From the NCBI GenBank assembly GCA_963575645.1, contig OY754465.1, positions 54,273,901 to 54,337,900 on the forward strand: a stretch of 64,000 bases of DNA, given 5' to 3'. Below, piece after piece: positions 60,501 through 64,000 of the stretch (position 1 is its first letter; each line of letters opens with the position of its first letter). Under the pieces are notes generated by a model. That model did not search any database and had not been told where the DNA came from. It saw only the letters and a program-made list of their open reading frames with translations. The position numbers and the translations under genes were made by a program. This stretch comes from Xanthostigma xanthostigma. Lineage: Eukaryota; Arthropoda; Insecta; Raphidioptera; Raphidiidae.

Positions 60501-61255
60501 CAAATCGCACATGGATTGCCTAGTTAAATAGCGAACCGATGTTGTTAAATTAAATAAATTCTAATTGACTTTTTTGCATCAACTTCACCGATTTGTTATA
60601 ATCATAAAAAACGAGCGTAAGATGAGAGAATACGACACAAATAAAATGTTAACAAAACAAATAAACTCAAAGTACACAGAACACAACTATTTACAAAGTA
60701 TGTTTATGTGGATGATCTATATTTATGAATAGAATCAATGATATTCCAATTCTTTGTGTCAAATTCTCTCATTTTAAACTCGATTTTTATTATTAACACC
60801 TCGGTGAATTTGATCCAAAAAAGTCAATTAGAATTTATTTAATTTAACAGCATCGGTACACAATTTAGCTAGGTAACCAATGTGCGATTTATCAATGTAT
60901 ATGTTACGGTAAATGTAAACTCTTGGGAAATGTACACTTTTACCGTAAAATGTGCCGGGAAATGTGTACATTAAATGTAGATATTGCGGCACATTTTACG
61001 GTAAAAGTGTACATTTCCCAAGAGTTTACATTTACCGTAACATATATATTATCTAACATATAATCTTTGTCATCATTCAATAACAGATGAGGCTATAATA
61101 CAATTTCTAAAAGCGAATCTTAGACTATATGTTATATAGACGTACCGTTGTCTTCTTGATTGAATCCACAGGCATCTGGCTGTTTCTTGCATGACTGTTT
61201 CACCTCGTCTATCACAGTTTTGACGAGCGACGCCACGAGGCTGGACGGACAATGT
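38085..61255 (-). CDS. PPM1F: PPM1F/PPM1E-like PP2C protein phosphatase, six exons, both ends missing
   Basis: This is a metal-dependent Ser/Thr phosphatase of the PP2C (PPM) family. Exons in transcript order are 61146-61255, 48571-48782, 47024-47212, 46255-46404, 43951-44044 and 38085-38249. They have GT/AG boundaries and compatible phases, giving 306 complete codons. Visible PP2C motifs in order are [19 protein letters not shown] (metal-binding Asp-Gly), [27 protein letters not shown] and [11 protein letters not shown] (metal-binding Asp). Family knowledge: PPM1F/PPM1E (POPX2/POPX1) dephosphorylate kinases such as PAK and CaMKII in the cytoplasm; the substrate here is inferred only. Introns are 12363, 1358, 619, 2210 and 5701 bp and are full of mobile elements. 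The start codon and the C-terminal exon with the DN motif were not found. The assignment to PP2C is firm; the PPM1F/PPM1E subgroup is likely, from the [15 protein letters not shown] context and the helical N-terminal extension. Confidence 0.93.
38432..38520. repeat. Short foldback next to a phosphatase exon
   Basis: TTTTTAAATATAAAGATTTT then GTTCAACAGCGATA pairs with TATCGCTGTTGAAC and AAAATCTTTATATTTAAAAA. It lies in the intron, about 180 bp upstream of the exon ending at 38249. Confidence 0.9.
38521..40189. other. Intron sequence, probably repeat-derived in part
   Basis: 39000-39290 contains a CCCCATAACTCGGCCATTA...GTTGTAGAGAAAAAG stretch that looks repeat-derived, but it has no other copy here. 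A CCCTCCCCCC-rich stretch lies near 39680. No exon was recognised. Confidence 0.35.
40190..40319 (-). mobile_element. Helitron 3' end fragment
   Basis: CTAGCTTTCCGGCCCGGTTT then CCCGGGTAGA is the inverted, GC-rich Helitron end. The rest of the element is not recognisable. Confidence 0.5.
40320..40485. repeat. Foldback palindrome, ~165 bp
   Basis: GTACATTTCGGGAGCTATG and CATAGCTCCCGAAATGTAC form the inner stem; AGTTACTTCTTACTACA and GTAGTGGTAAGAAGTAACT the outer one. Confidence 0.9.
40523..41223. mobile_element. TTAA-flanked element, copy 2 (701 bp, opposite orientation)
   Basis: The ends GGAGGTTGAGCCGTTTT and GTAACGGATCAACCTCC are flanked by TTAA at 40519-40522 and 41224-41227. The body is the reverse complement of copies 1 and 3. 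Confidence 0.87.
41292..41691. mobile_element. MITE Q, complete copy
   Basis: GTCGCTGCACACGAGGCTGG and its complement CTAGCCTCGTGTGCAGCGGC close a 400-bp non-coding element. A rearranged copy is at 16140-17070. Confidence 0.8.
41692..42225. other. Intron sequence without recognised features
   Basis: Contains a duplicated TCTAGATTCTAGATT word near 42095. No exon. Confidence 0.35.
42226..42928 (-). mobile_element. Dimeric tRNA-derived SINE within one target duplication
   Basis: The right unit (about 42475-42914) is complete: tRNA-like head with B-box complement GGGATTCAAACCC near 42847, body, and (ATT)n tail on the minus strand. The left unit (42240-42474) has body and tail but no head. TGTAAAACGAAATA (42226-42239) and TGTAAAAAACGAAATA (42913-42928) flank the pair. 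Confidence 0.8.
42929..43950. other. Intron sequence with a GC-richer island
   Basis: AACGGGTAACGGGCCGA near 43129 and its near-complement TCGGACCGTTATCCGTT near 43600 may be ends of an element of about 490 bp. The 95-codon plus frame inside has no recognised domain. Confidence 0.3.
43951..44044 (-). CDS. PPM1F: Phosphatase exon with the [14 protein letters not shown] motif
   Basis: This 94-nt exon begins in phase 0 after a TTTTTACAG acceptor. It encodes 31 codons ([20 protein letters not shown], then [11 protein letters not shown]) and one base of a Gly codon before GTAAAT. DE..R(I/V)E..GG..(V)....[14 protein letters not shown] is one of the most conserved PP2C stretches. A copy of a ~700-bp dispersed repeat starts 137 bp upstream of its acceptor side, at 44181. 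Confidence 0.96.
44181..44880. repeat. Dispersed repeat K, copy B (inverted)
   Basis: It is the reverse complement of most of 9356-10341, from TTTGACGTGATAACGTCTTA to CTTTACAGACAACCAA, without the ~250-bp internal AT-rich part. It includes local GCGTAACGCATAACGCATAA repeats near 44287. Confidence 0.85.
44881..45412. other. Intron sequence, partly repeat-like
   Basis: AGGGCCGGCGTTAGTTTTTG near 44897 resembles the terminal GCCGGNNTTA words of the hAT MITE at 53769, without a second end. Confidence 0.35.
45413..45929. mobile_element. hAT-type MITE, TAGGGTTRCCATC ends
   Basis: TAGGGTTACCATC and GATGGCAACCCTA are complementary with one change. TTTAAGGG (45405-45412) and TATAAGGG (45930-45937) are an 8-bp target duplication with one change. 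CCGGA words cluster near both ends. Confidence 0.8.
46255..46404 (-). CDS. PPM1F: Phosphatase exon with the WVGDS motif
   Basis: This 150-nt exon of 50 codons is in phase 0 at both ends, with a TTGTTTCAG acceptor and a GTATGT donor. It reads [13 protein letters not shown], then [20 protein letters not shown] and ends PHKPSRE. TTA(L/V) followed by a (V/W)GDS strand and the PH(K/R)P turn are standard PP2C landmarks. It is too short to stand out by length; it was found by its splice sites and homology. Confidence 0.95.
46470..46575 (+). mobile_element. Helitron family C 3' end, decayed
   Basis: GTGTTTCGTCTCAATCGCCT then GCAAAACTGCGGGTAATTGC resembles the end at 28320-28358 with several mutations. 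Confidence 0.55.
46623..46917. mobile_element. hAT-type MITE with perfect 8-bp duplication TTCTATAA
   Basis: CAGGGGCGGGCAAATCTTTT at the left, CATTTGCCCAGGCCTG at the right. TTCTATAA at 46615-46622 and 46918-46925 is an exact duplication. Non-coding, 295 bp, in the 619-bp intron. Confidence 0.9.
46926..46982 (+). mobile_element. Helitron 3' end fragment close to an exon
   Basis: CAATTTACAAATCCGGGCAA then ACCGGATTGGACCGCTAG before T. It lies 41 bp from the end of the FDGHAG exon. Confidence 0.65.
47024..47212 (-). CDS. PPM1F: Phosphatase exon with the FDGHAG catalytic motif
   Basis: This 189-nt, 63-codon exon is in phase 0 at both ends. The acceptor is CTTTTTCCAG and the donor GTGGGT. It starts [20 protein letters not shown], holding the metal-binding Asp-Gly and the His of the general-acid position known for PP2C enzymes, and ends FIEKAKKE. 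The His is followed by Ala-Gly, where many PPM proteins have Gly-Gly. The [19 protein letters not shown] stretch matches the helical segment after the catalytic loop in this family. Confidence 0.96.
47399..48538 (-). mobile_element. tRNA-derived SINE split by a TTAA element
   Basis: The tail side (47415-47457, (AAT)n then GCGTTTAACGTCCGTTTCTC) and the head side (48158-48522, with B-box complement GGGATTCGAACCC near 48459) belong to one SINE. TGAAGAAGCGCGTAAA (47399-47414) and TGAAGGAGCGCGTAAA (48523-48538) are the target duplication, 15 of 16 identical. Confidence 0.88.
47462..48153. mobile_element. TTAA-flanked element, copy 3 (692 bp), inside the SINE
   Basis: GGAGGTTGATCCGTTACAGT to AAAACGGCTCAACCTCC with TTAA at 47458-47461 and 48154-48157. 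The uninterrupted SINE copies read CTCGACTTTATGTCATAACA here, so removing the element and one TTAA restores the SINE with one base change. Confidence 0.92.
48571..48782 (-). CDS. PPM1F: Phosphatase exon with the RRRMED motif
   Basis: This 212-nt exon is bounded by a TTTGTTGCAG acceptor and a GTTTGTGATC donor. It completes the split Ala codon and encodes 70 codons, ending in phase 0. It spans the end of the N-terminal helical extension ([20 protein letters not shown]) and the first PP2C motif, [19 protein letters not shown], in which the Arg and the Glu-Asp pair contribute to phosphate and metal binding in the family. A Cys/Pro-rich stretch ([11 protein letters not shown]) precedes the catalytic core. 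A SINE target duplication in the downstream intron ends 32 bp from the last exon base. Confidence 0.95.
48855..49065 (-). mobile_element. Helitron family A, decayed copy near an exon
   Basis: GTAGATTTCCACCGTTTTTA, GCGATAATACATAGCC and TTATAATATTAGTATAAATT are inverted family A sequence; the CTAG end is lost. It starts about 70 bp upstream of the RRRMED exon. Confidence 0.7.
49066..51423. other. Intron sequence with a poly-C tract, no exon seen
   Basis: A GCCCGGGGCAGGTGCCCCGG palindrome is followed by a run of 13 C near 49467, a pattern seen in decayed DNA transposon tails. TAGTTAC/GGGCGA words repeat near 50930-51020. Open frames of 61-72 codons show no domain. Confidence 0.4.
51424..51541. 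repeat. Foldback palindrome with GC-rich core
   Basis: AACACCACAAGGGTCGAAAG and CTTTCGGTCATTGTGGTGT form the outer stem; CTGCGCGCCATGATGC and GCATCATGGCGCGCAG the inner one. The loop includes CGAGGCTAGCCGAG, like the core at 3036. Confidence 0.9.
51542..52020. other. Intron sequence, no feature
   Basis: AT-rich, no exon or repeat recognised. Confidence 0.35.
52021..52320 (+). repeat. Likely LINE 3' tail
   Basis: TCATCAAATTCGGCCAAGCC then ATTACGAACAAACAGACACC resembles RTE-type LINE 3' regions. No coding part. Confidence 0.4.
52728..52973 (-). pseudogene. Truncated Tigger/pogo transposase N-terminal fragment
   Basis: It encodes 81 residues from [20 protein letters not shown] through [20 protein letters not shown]. 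This is the first helix-turn-helix (psq/CENP-B-N type) of Tigger/pogo transposases, which bind their own terminal repeats. A full transposase is about 450-600 residues with a second HTH and a DDE domain; none of these follows. The frame ends shortly after KKPKFEDLN. Start chosen at the MASKRK methionine, matching family N-termini. The terminal repeat at 53180-53272 lies upstream. Confidence 0.85.
53180..53272 (-). mobile_element. Terminal repeat of the Tigger/pogo element
   Basis: On the minus strand it begins CAGTATAAACTCCATTTAAC next to TA (53273-53274), then GTCACTCCATATAATGACAA. CAG ends with TA target are typical of Tigger/pogo. The opposite end was not found, so the element is incomplete or internally deleted. 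Confidence 0.75.
53275..53760. other. Intron sequence, no feature
   Basis: No exon or repeat was recognised. Confidence 0.35.
53769..54232. mobile_element. hAT-type MITE with perfect 8-bp duplication GGCATATA
   Basis: CAGGGCCGGCTTAACCCTG at the left and AATGATTAATCCGGCACTG at the right are near-complementary. GGCATATA at 53761-53768 and 54233-54240 is exact. 464 bp, non-coding. Confidence 0.88.
54516..55195. repeat. Mosaic of pieces from four other repeats
   Basis: 54516-54655 matches 9356-9490 (repeat K start). 54733-54975 matches 1938-2178. 54973-55098 matches 10198-10341 (repeat K end). 55100-55195 matches one arm of the 2698 palindrome. The joints are abrupt. Confidence 0.8.
55196..56130. 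other. Intron sequence, no exon seen
   Basis: A GGTGGAGGAGGGGGTGGG run lies near 55450, and a short segment shared with 30325-30405 near 55780. No gene. Confidence 0.35.
56141..56239. repeat. Inverted repeat around ACGTCA boxes
   Basis: CGACGTCACTATTTTAGTAA then ACAAA is matched inverted by TTTGTTTACTACTCTAGTGA and CGTCA. A TGACGTCA word is at 56224-56231. It may be a small MITE. Confidence 0.6.
56698..57350 (+). mobile_element. Helitron family A interrupted by a palindromic element
   Basis: The left part ends GGACATAGGCTATATA; the right part resumes TTGTGTTAAAATAAAAGAGC and ends GTACGGGCCGCTAG before T. Together they match 8077-8324. Confidence 0.8.
56803..57238. mobile_element. TA-flanked palindromic MITE inside a Helitron
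   Basis: CAGGGTGTCCCAGAAGTCAC and its near-complement GTGACTTCTGGGACATCCGG close arms of about 170 bp, e.g. AGGAGCGATTTGATTTGTTT / AAACAAATCAAATCGCTCCT. TA lies on both sides. Confidence 0.88.
57359..57650. mobile_element. TA-flanked MITE with CAGGTGACCGGTA ends
   Basis: CAGGTGACCGGTAATTACTC at the left, TACCGGTCAACCTG at the right, TA outside both. Arms continue through ACTATGACTAATTTGGAATG and ATCACTTGGGGGTCG. Confidence 0.88.
57651..58068. other. Intron sequence, no gene
   Basis: An 85-codon plus frame at 57696-57953 has no recognised domain. GGATATTCAGAAAGTAAACC near 57998 resembles a mariner-type end, without a partner. Confidence 0.35.
58069..58175 (-). mobile_element. Helitron family A 3' fragment
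   Basis: CTAGCGGCCCGGTCCGGATT, then TTTTTTCGGCGACTTACGTT, inverted relative to 8210-8324. The rest is missing. Confidence 0.75.
58721..59006. repeat. Inner palindrome, 286 bp
   Basis: ATATAGTTTAAAAAAAACTA at the left and TAGTTTTTTTTAAACTATAT at the right are exact complements. The stem continues through AAAGCGTGGGGCGCT with a short loop near 58865. Confidence 0.95.
59068..59160 (-). other. tRNA-like sequence (SINE head or tRNA relic)
   Basis: On the minus strand TGTTTAACCGTGCGGTCTAA resembles an A-box D-arm and GGGTTCTAATCCC a B-box TPsiC arm, with a long variable region. The acceptor ends do not pair well, so it is not a functional tRNA. Confidence 0.55.
59546..60285. other. Intron sequence, GC-richer part at 59990-60180
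   Basis: No exon was recognised; CG-rich words (GGCGTTACGAGGCG, GTCGACGAACGG) are clustered. Open frames are short. Confidence 0.35.
60286..61110. repeat. Nested palindrome: palindrome in each arm of a larger palindrome
   Basis: The outer arms pair through CCTCATCTGTTATTTGATGA, ATTGACAAATCGCACATGG and AGTCAATTAGAATTTATTTA-type words around 60690. Each arm carries its own palindrome (60352-60497; 60897-61048) with ends ATATGTTACGGTAAATGTAA / TTACATTTACCGTAACATAT. It sits between the 12-kb intron and the first visible exon. Confidence 0.9.
61146..61255 (-). CDS. PPM1F: Phosphatase exon, N-terminal region (first one visible)
   Basis: An exon of 110 nt follows a TTTTGTTGCAG acceptor and ends at a GTACG donor. 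The open frame uses one base, then 36 codons ([20 protein letters not shown] at the start), then one base. Its phase joins exactly to the next exon, making Ala. The peptide lies before the catalytic domain and looks helical, as expected for the N-terminal extension of PPM1E/F proteins. At least one upstream exon must supply the first two bases of its first codon and the start codon; none was found between 61256 and 64000. The nested palindrome at 60286-61110 lies 36 bp downstream in the intron. Confidence 0.85.
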
Positions 61256-61499
61256 CTGCAACAAAACAATTCAACTATTAATACCGCTCTAAATATTCAG
61301 CAACTCGGAGGATCAAAGTTTCCTTTTCACGTCTGCATAAAATGCCGGATCGATTTCAAGTTGGTTTTCACGGTTTGTATATAAAACATTATTCTGGAAT
61401 TGCTTTAAAGACCGCGCGCACTTATTCCGAAAGGACCAGCACAGTTGAACATGCTATAATTACGGTGGTAGAACTTTTTATTTTGTGGTGTGAAGAGAC

Positions 61500-61876
61500 T
61501 AAGGATGTTACGGAGGTGGTTTTATCGGAACCGAAGTCGGAGTCGGGTTTTTCGGAGTCGGAACCGGAATCGGAGTCGGGGCCGGAATCGGAACCGGAGT
61601 CGGAGATGGTGGCAGAAGATTATTATTATGACAGAAAGCGTGCAATGTGCATGTGGGAACAGCACATGCACATGCATAAACCGGTTCATACACGTTGACC
61701 GCAGCCGCATGCTTCGATCTCTGATTAAAAACCTCCGATTTAAAAGTATCGGAACCGAAATCGGAACCGGAGGTGTAAGATCAATCGGATCGGAATCGAA
61801 TCCGGAACCGGAGGTGTAAGATCAATCGGAAGTTCCGACATATCGGAGTCGGAGTCGAAGCTCCGTAACATCCCTA
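61500..61876. mobile_element. hAT-type MITE built on a GGANNC microsatellite, perfect 8-bp duplication
   Basis: TAAGGATGTTACGGAG and CTCCGTAACATCCCTA are complementary with one change. GAAGAGAC at 61492-61499 and 61877-61884 is exact. The interior at 61525-61606 and 61748-61865 is a run of GGAACC/GGAATC/GGAGTC hexamers that gives spurious Arg/Ser- and Glu/Ser-rich frames. Confidence 0.88.
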
Positions 61877-61884
61877 GAAGAGAC

Positions 61885-62063
61885 GCACAGTGGAGGCGGC
61901 CTCCATTGTGCGTTATTTTCCACAGTGGAGCCAAAGATTCAACTACTGTTGTTGCGCTGTCGAGCGGGCGCAGACTGTAATGCGGCGGAGATGAAGGCTC
62001 CACTACTGTTGTCGCTGCCGCGGTTTCATCACAATCGCGTACGAAGCCGCGGGTTGCCACTAG
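61885..62063 (+). mobile_element. Helitron family C/E 3' part
   Basis: CAGTGGAGCCAAAGATTCAA matches 27866-27935, and the end TCGCGTACGAAGCCGCGGGT then TGCCACTAG before T matches the end at 28358. Confidence 0.65.
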
Positions 62064-62626
62064 TAATATGTCAGCGAGTCACTAAGTACTAATTAGTACT
62101 TTACCTTAGCATAAATAGCTTGAGGAGAGATCAATATCCAAGTCACGTAATAGATTACAGAGGCAAGTTTGTTGTTGCAACCTAAAAAAAACTACTTATA
62201 CTACTACTACTTACAGAGGCGATGTTTGTATCCTGAATATTTAAGTTTAAAAGGGGTCAACTTCAACGGAGAGACTCCAAAGCTCTGGCGACCGGAATTT
62301 TGCTTCAATTGCAAATACGTATTTTGCTCACAATATTTGACGAACTAAATCATACAACCTAGATATATTTTTTATTAACCAAATCATGCCTTTTAAAGAC
62401 TGCGCACACTTATTAAGCACGACCAGCGCAACACGGATTACAAAATTCTGTTCATGATTTTTAAATGAGTAGCGCACAGACGAGCTTGTTACGTTGTATA
62501 TTTTATTTAAATTCAATTTTCCTTTTTTTATATTTTAATTAAAAGAAATCAAAATATGTAAATAGTACCTATATTCTTTTAACTCAAATATTTATAATGA
62601 TTTTTACTATTATTAATTATCTATAC
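62064..62626. other. No recognisable feature
   Basis: No upstream phosphatase exon or other gene could be recognised. Confidence 0.35.
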
Positions 62627-62890
62627 TCTATACTAATATTATAAAGAGAGAGAGAGCAAATTTTGTGAGTTTGTGTGTATGTGGAGGGTAGTCTCCGGAA
62701 CCACTGCACCTATTTGAAAAATTTGTTCATCGTTTGAAAGGTACATGACTCCTGGCCAACATAGGCTATATATTATGTACATTATGTGCAAATTAGCTAA
62801 AGTTATGATGATATTCGTCAACTAAGTCGGAAAAAGTCGTGTCTTTTGAGAGCTTCCACGGCATCCGCTGCGGGAATAGTTAAAGTTACA
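62627..62890 (+). mobile_element. Helitron family A 5' part joined to another sequence
   Basis: TCTATACTAATATTATAAAG then GAGGGTAGTCTCCGGAACCA and CATAGGCTATATATTATG match family A; after about 62785 the sequence differs and ends near GGCATCCGCTGCGGGAA. No CTAG end. Confidence 0.6.
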
Positions 62891-63160
62891 CGAAAATAAC
62901 GTATGGCTGAATTATTCCTCCTGAAAAGTTCTAAAAAAAAGTCCGCGACAGCATAAATCTATCTTCTCAGGATAACTCACATAAACTATTTCTATCTTTC
63001 AAATTTGATAAAAAAAATAATGAACTAAGTATTTGCAAAGCTGTTTTAACCGAAATAGTGTTAAACTATATTTAAATAAATTTGTTTATTATTTTAAATA
63101 TTTAATTTTGAACATTATTTGACAAAATATTTAAAAATCAAAGCTGGGTCTAAACGACAA
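62891..63160. other. No recognisable feature
   Basis: AT-rich, no gene. Confidence 0.35.
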
Positions 63161-63174
63161 ACACAAAATATCCA

Positions 63175-63258
63175 TGAGCAGAGGTGGGATTGGAACCGCC
63201 ACCATAGTAGGTACGATCCAAATGCCAGCACGCTGACCATTACACCACGCTGTCCTCA
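63175..63258 (-). other. tRNA-like sequence
   Basis: On the minus strand CGTGGTGTAATGGTCAGCGT resembles an A-box arm and GGCGGTTCCAATCCC a B-box arm. The first and last seven bases are not complementary, so a functional tRNA is unlikely; a SINE head is more probable. Confidence 0.55.
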
Positions 63259-63359
63259 TAAATAATTAATTACAATTTTAAGACATAAAACTGAATGAAT
63301 TTAAAAAGTACAAATTATTTTACTATTAGATAATTTATCATAATGATATGTTTTATGTA

Positions 63360-63555
63360 ACAGTACGGTAGAGCCTCACTAATTCGGCACTTCAGTAATC
63401 TAATAATCCGGCAATCTCCACTCACGCCTCCCTACTCTCTGTCACTGTTCTCTTTTTATGGAATGATTTATTTTATTTACATATTACGAATTTTTTTATA
63501 CAATCCAATAATCCGGCATCCCCTAGTTTTTAATAGTGCCGGATTAGTAATTTGA
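63360..63555. mobile_element. Tigger-like MITE (AATNCGGCAC ends)
   Basis: GTAGAGCCTCACTAATTCGG then AATAATCCGGCAATC at the left and AATAATCCGGCATCCC then AGTGCCGGATTAGT at the right are inverted. These words are typical of Tigger MITEs. The right end is short. Confidence 0.7.
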
Positions 63556-63564
63556 AAAAAAATT

Positions 63565-63700
63565 CTTTTTTAGGGTTCCGTACCTTAAAAGGTAAAAGGA
63601 ACCCTTATAGAATCACTTCGTTGTCCGTCTGTCTGTCAAGATCCTTTTTCTCAGGAACGCGCGAAATGGTTTTTTGTTCTCAAGTTTTCCATGGGTATTA
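63565..63700 (+). repeat. Dispersed insect repeat (TAGGGTTCCGTACC type)
   Basis: TAGGGTTCCGTACCTTAAAA, GGAACCCTTATAGAATCACT and TTGTCCGTCTGTCTGTCAAG form a module I recognise as common in lepidopteran genomes. A weak relative is near 24293-24360. Confidence 0.5.
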
Positions 63701-64000
63701 TTAGACTTTGAAACGATTTTTGAAAGAGAAAACTGCCTAATAAGCACACGTCGTGTAATTTTTTCTACCATATGAGACTATGAGTAAATATATTTTCTTT
63801 CAAAGTAGGTTATGCAAATGAAATTTGTTTGTTTACTTCAGTTGCTTTAGCTCTATATGCTAAAAGTCAAGTTTATGGACATAAAACTGAAGCGACGCAA
63901 CGTAAAGTTTTTTTCTCGTGACCTATGCTGAATAGGAATTTATTTTCCCGCACGTTATTATCTACCAACTACATAAAAAAATATTTTTTATTAGTCTGTA
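63701..64000. other. No recognisable feature
   Basis: AT-rich sequence to the window end; no exon. Confidence 0.35.

Noticed and set aside
61342-62060. Glu/Ser- and Arg/Ser-rich open frames on both strands
   Set aside because: They are translations of the GGANNC hexamer repeat inside a hAT MITE and occur in several frames at once.
59068-63258. Functional tRNA genes at 59068-59160 and 63175-63258
   Set aside because: A- and B-box words are present, but the acceptor stems do not pair and no normal anticodon arm can be drawn.

Overview
The window is eukaryotic, AT-rich and dominated by transposable elements. The repeat types point to an insect, most probably a moth or butterfly (Lepidoptera): short non-autonomous Helitrons opening TCTATACTAATATTATAAA and closing CTAG, a LINE tail ending in a TTTCGCATTT...AGTATGGAT motif, and many palindromic foldback MITEs. 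The species is not identifiable from the sequence alone.

Only one host gene can be supported. It is a PP2C-type Ser/Thr phosphatase of the PPM1F/PPM1E group on the minus strand. Six exons were recovered: 61146-61255, 48571-48782, 47024-47212, 46255-46404, 43951-44044 and 38085-38249. All have GT/AG boundaries and they join in one frame into 306 complete codons. They carry the [33 protein letters not shown] and ACDGLWD motifs. The N-terminus is not seen (probably above 64000). The last exon(s), with the DN motif, are not seen below 38085 either, so the gene is incomplete here. About 0.9 kb of its 23 kb visible span is coding; introns hold most of the mobile elements.

Layout. 1-9.4 kb: repeat debris, foldbacks, a hAT-type MITE with a perfect 8-bp target duplication, and Helitrons. 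9.4-12.3 kb: a dispersed ~1 kb repeat and three palindromic elements. 13.4-14.3 kb: a 46-bp minisatellite of about 18 units. 15-20.5 kb: MITEs, then a Tigger-like TA-flanked element containing a foldback and an internally triplicated Helitron. 20.5-38 kb: SINE, Helitrons, foldbacks, a hAT MITE, a LINE 3' remnant and a TTAA-flanked element. 38-61.3 kb: the phosphatase gene, with its introns carrying two more TTAA-flanked elements, SINEs with visible target duplications, four hAT-type MITEs, a Tigger transposase remnant and several large palindromes. 61.3-64 kb: a hAT MITE with a GGANTC-type microsatellite, Helitron pieces, a tRNA-like sequence and a Tigger-like MITE.

No CRISPR array, operon, rRNA gene or functional tRNA was seen. 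The most notable material is repeat architecture: nested and fractal palindromes, insertions inside insertions that give relative ages, and a SINE carrying a TTAA element whose target duplication ends 32 bp from a splice donor. I found no convincing new multi-gene system.
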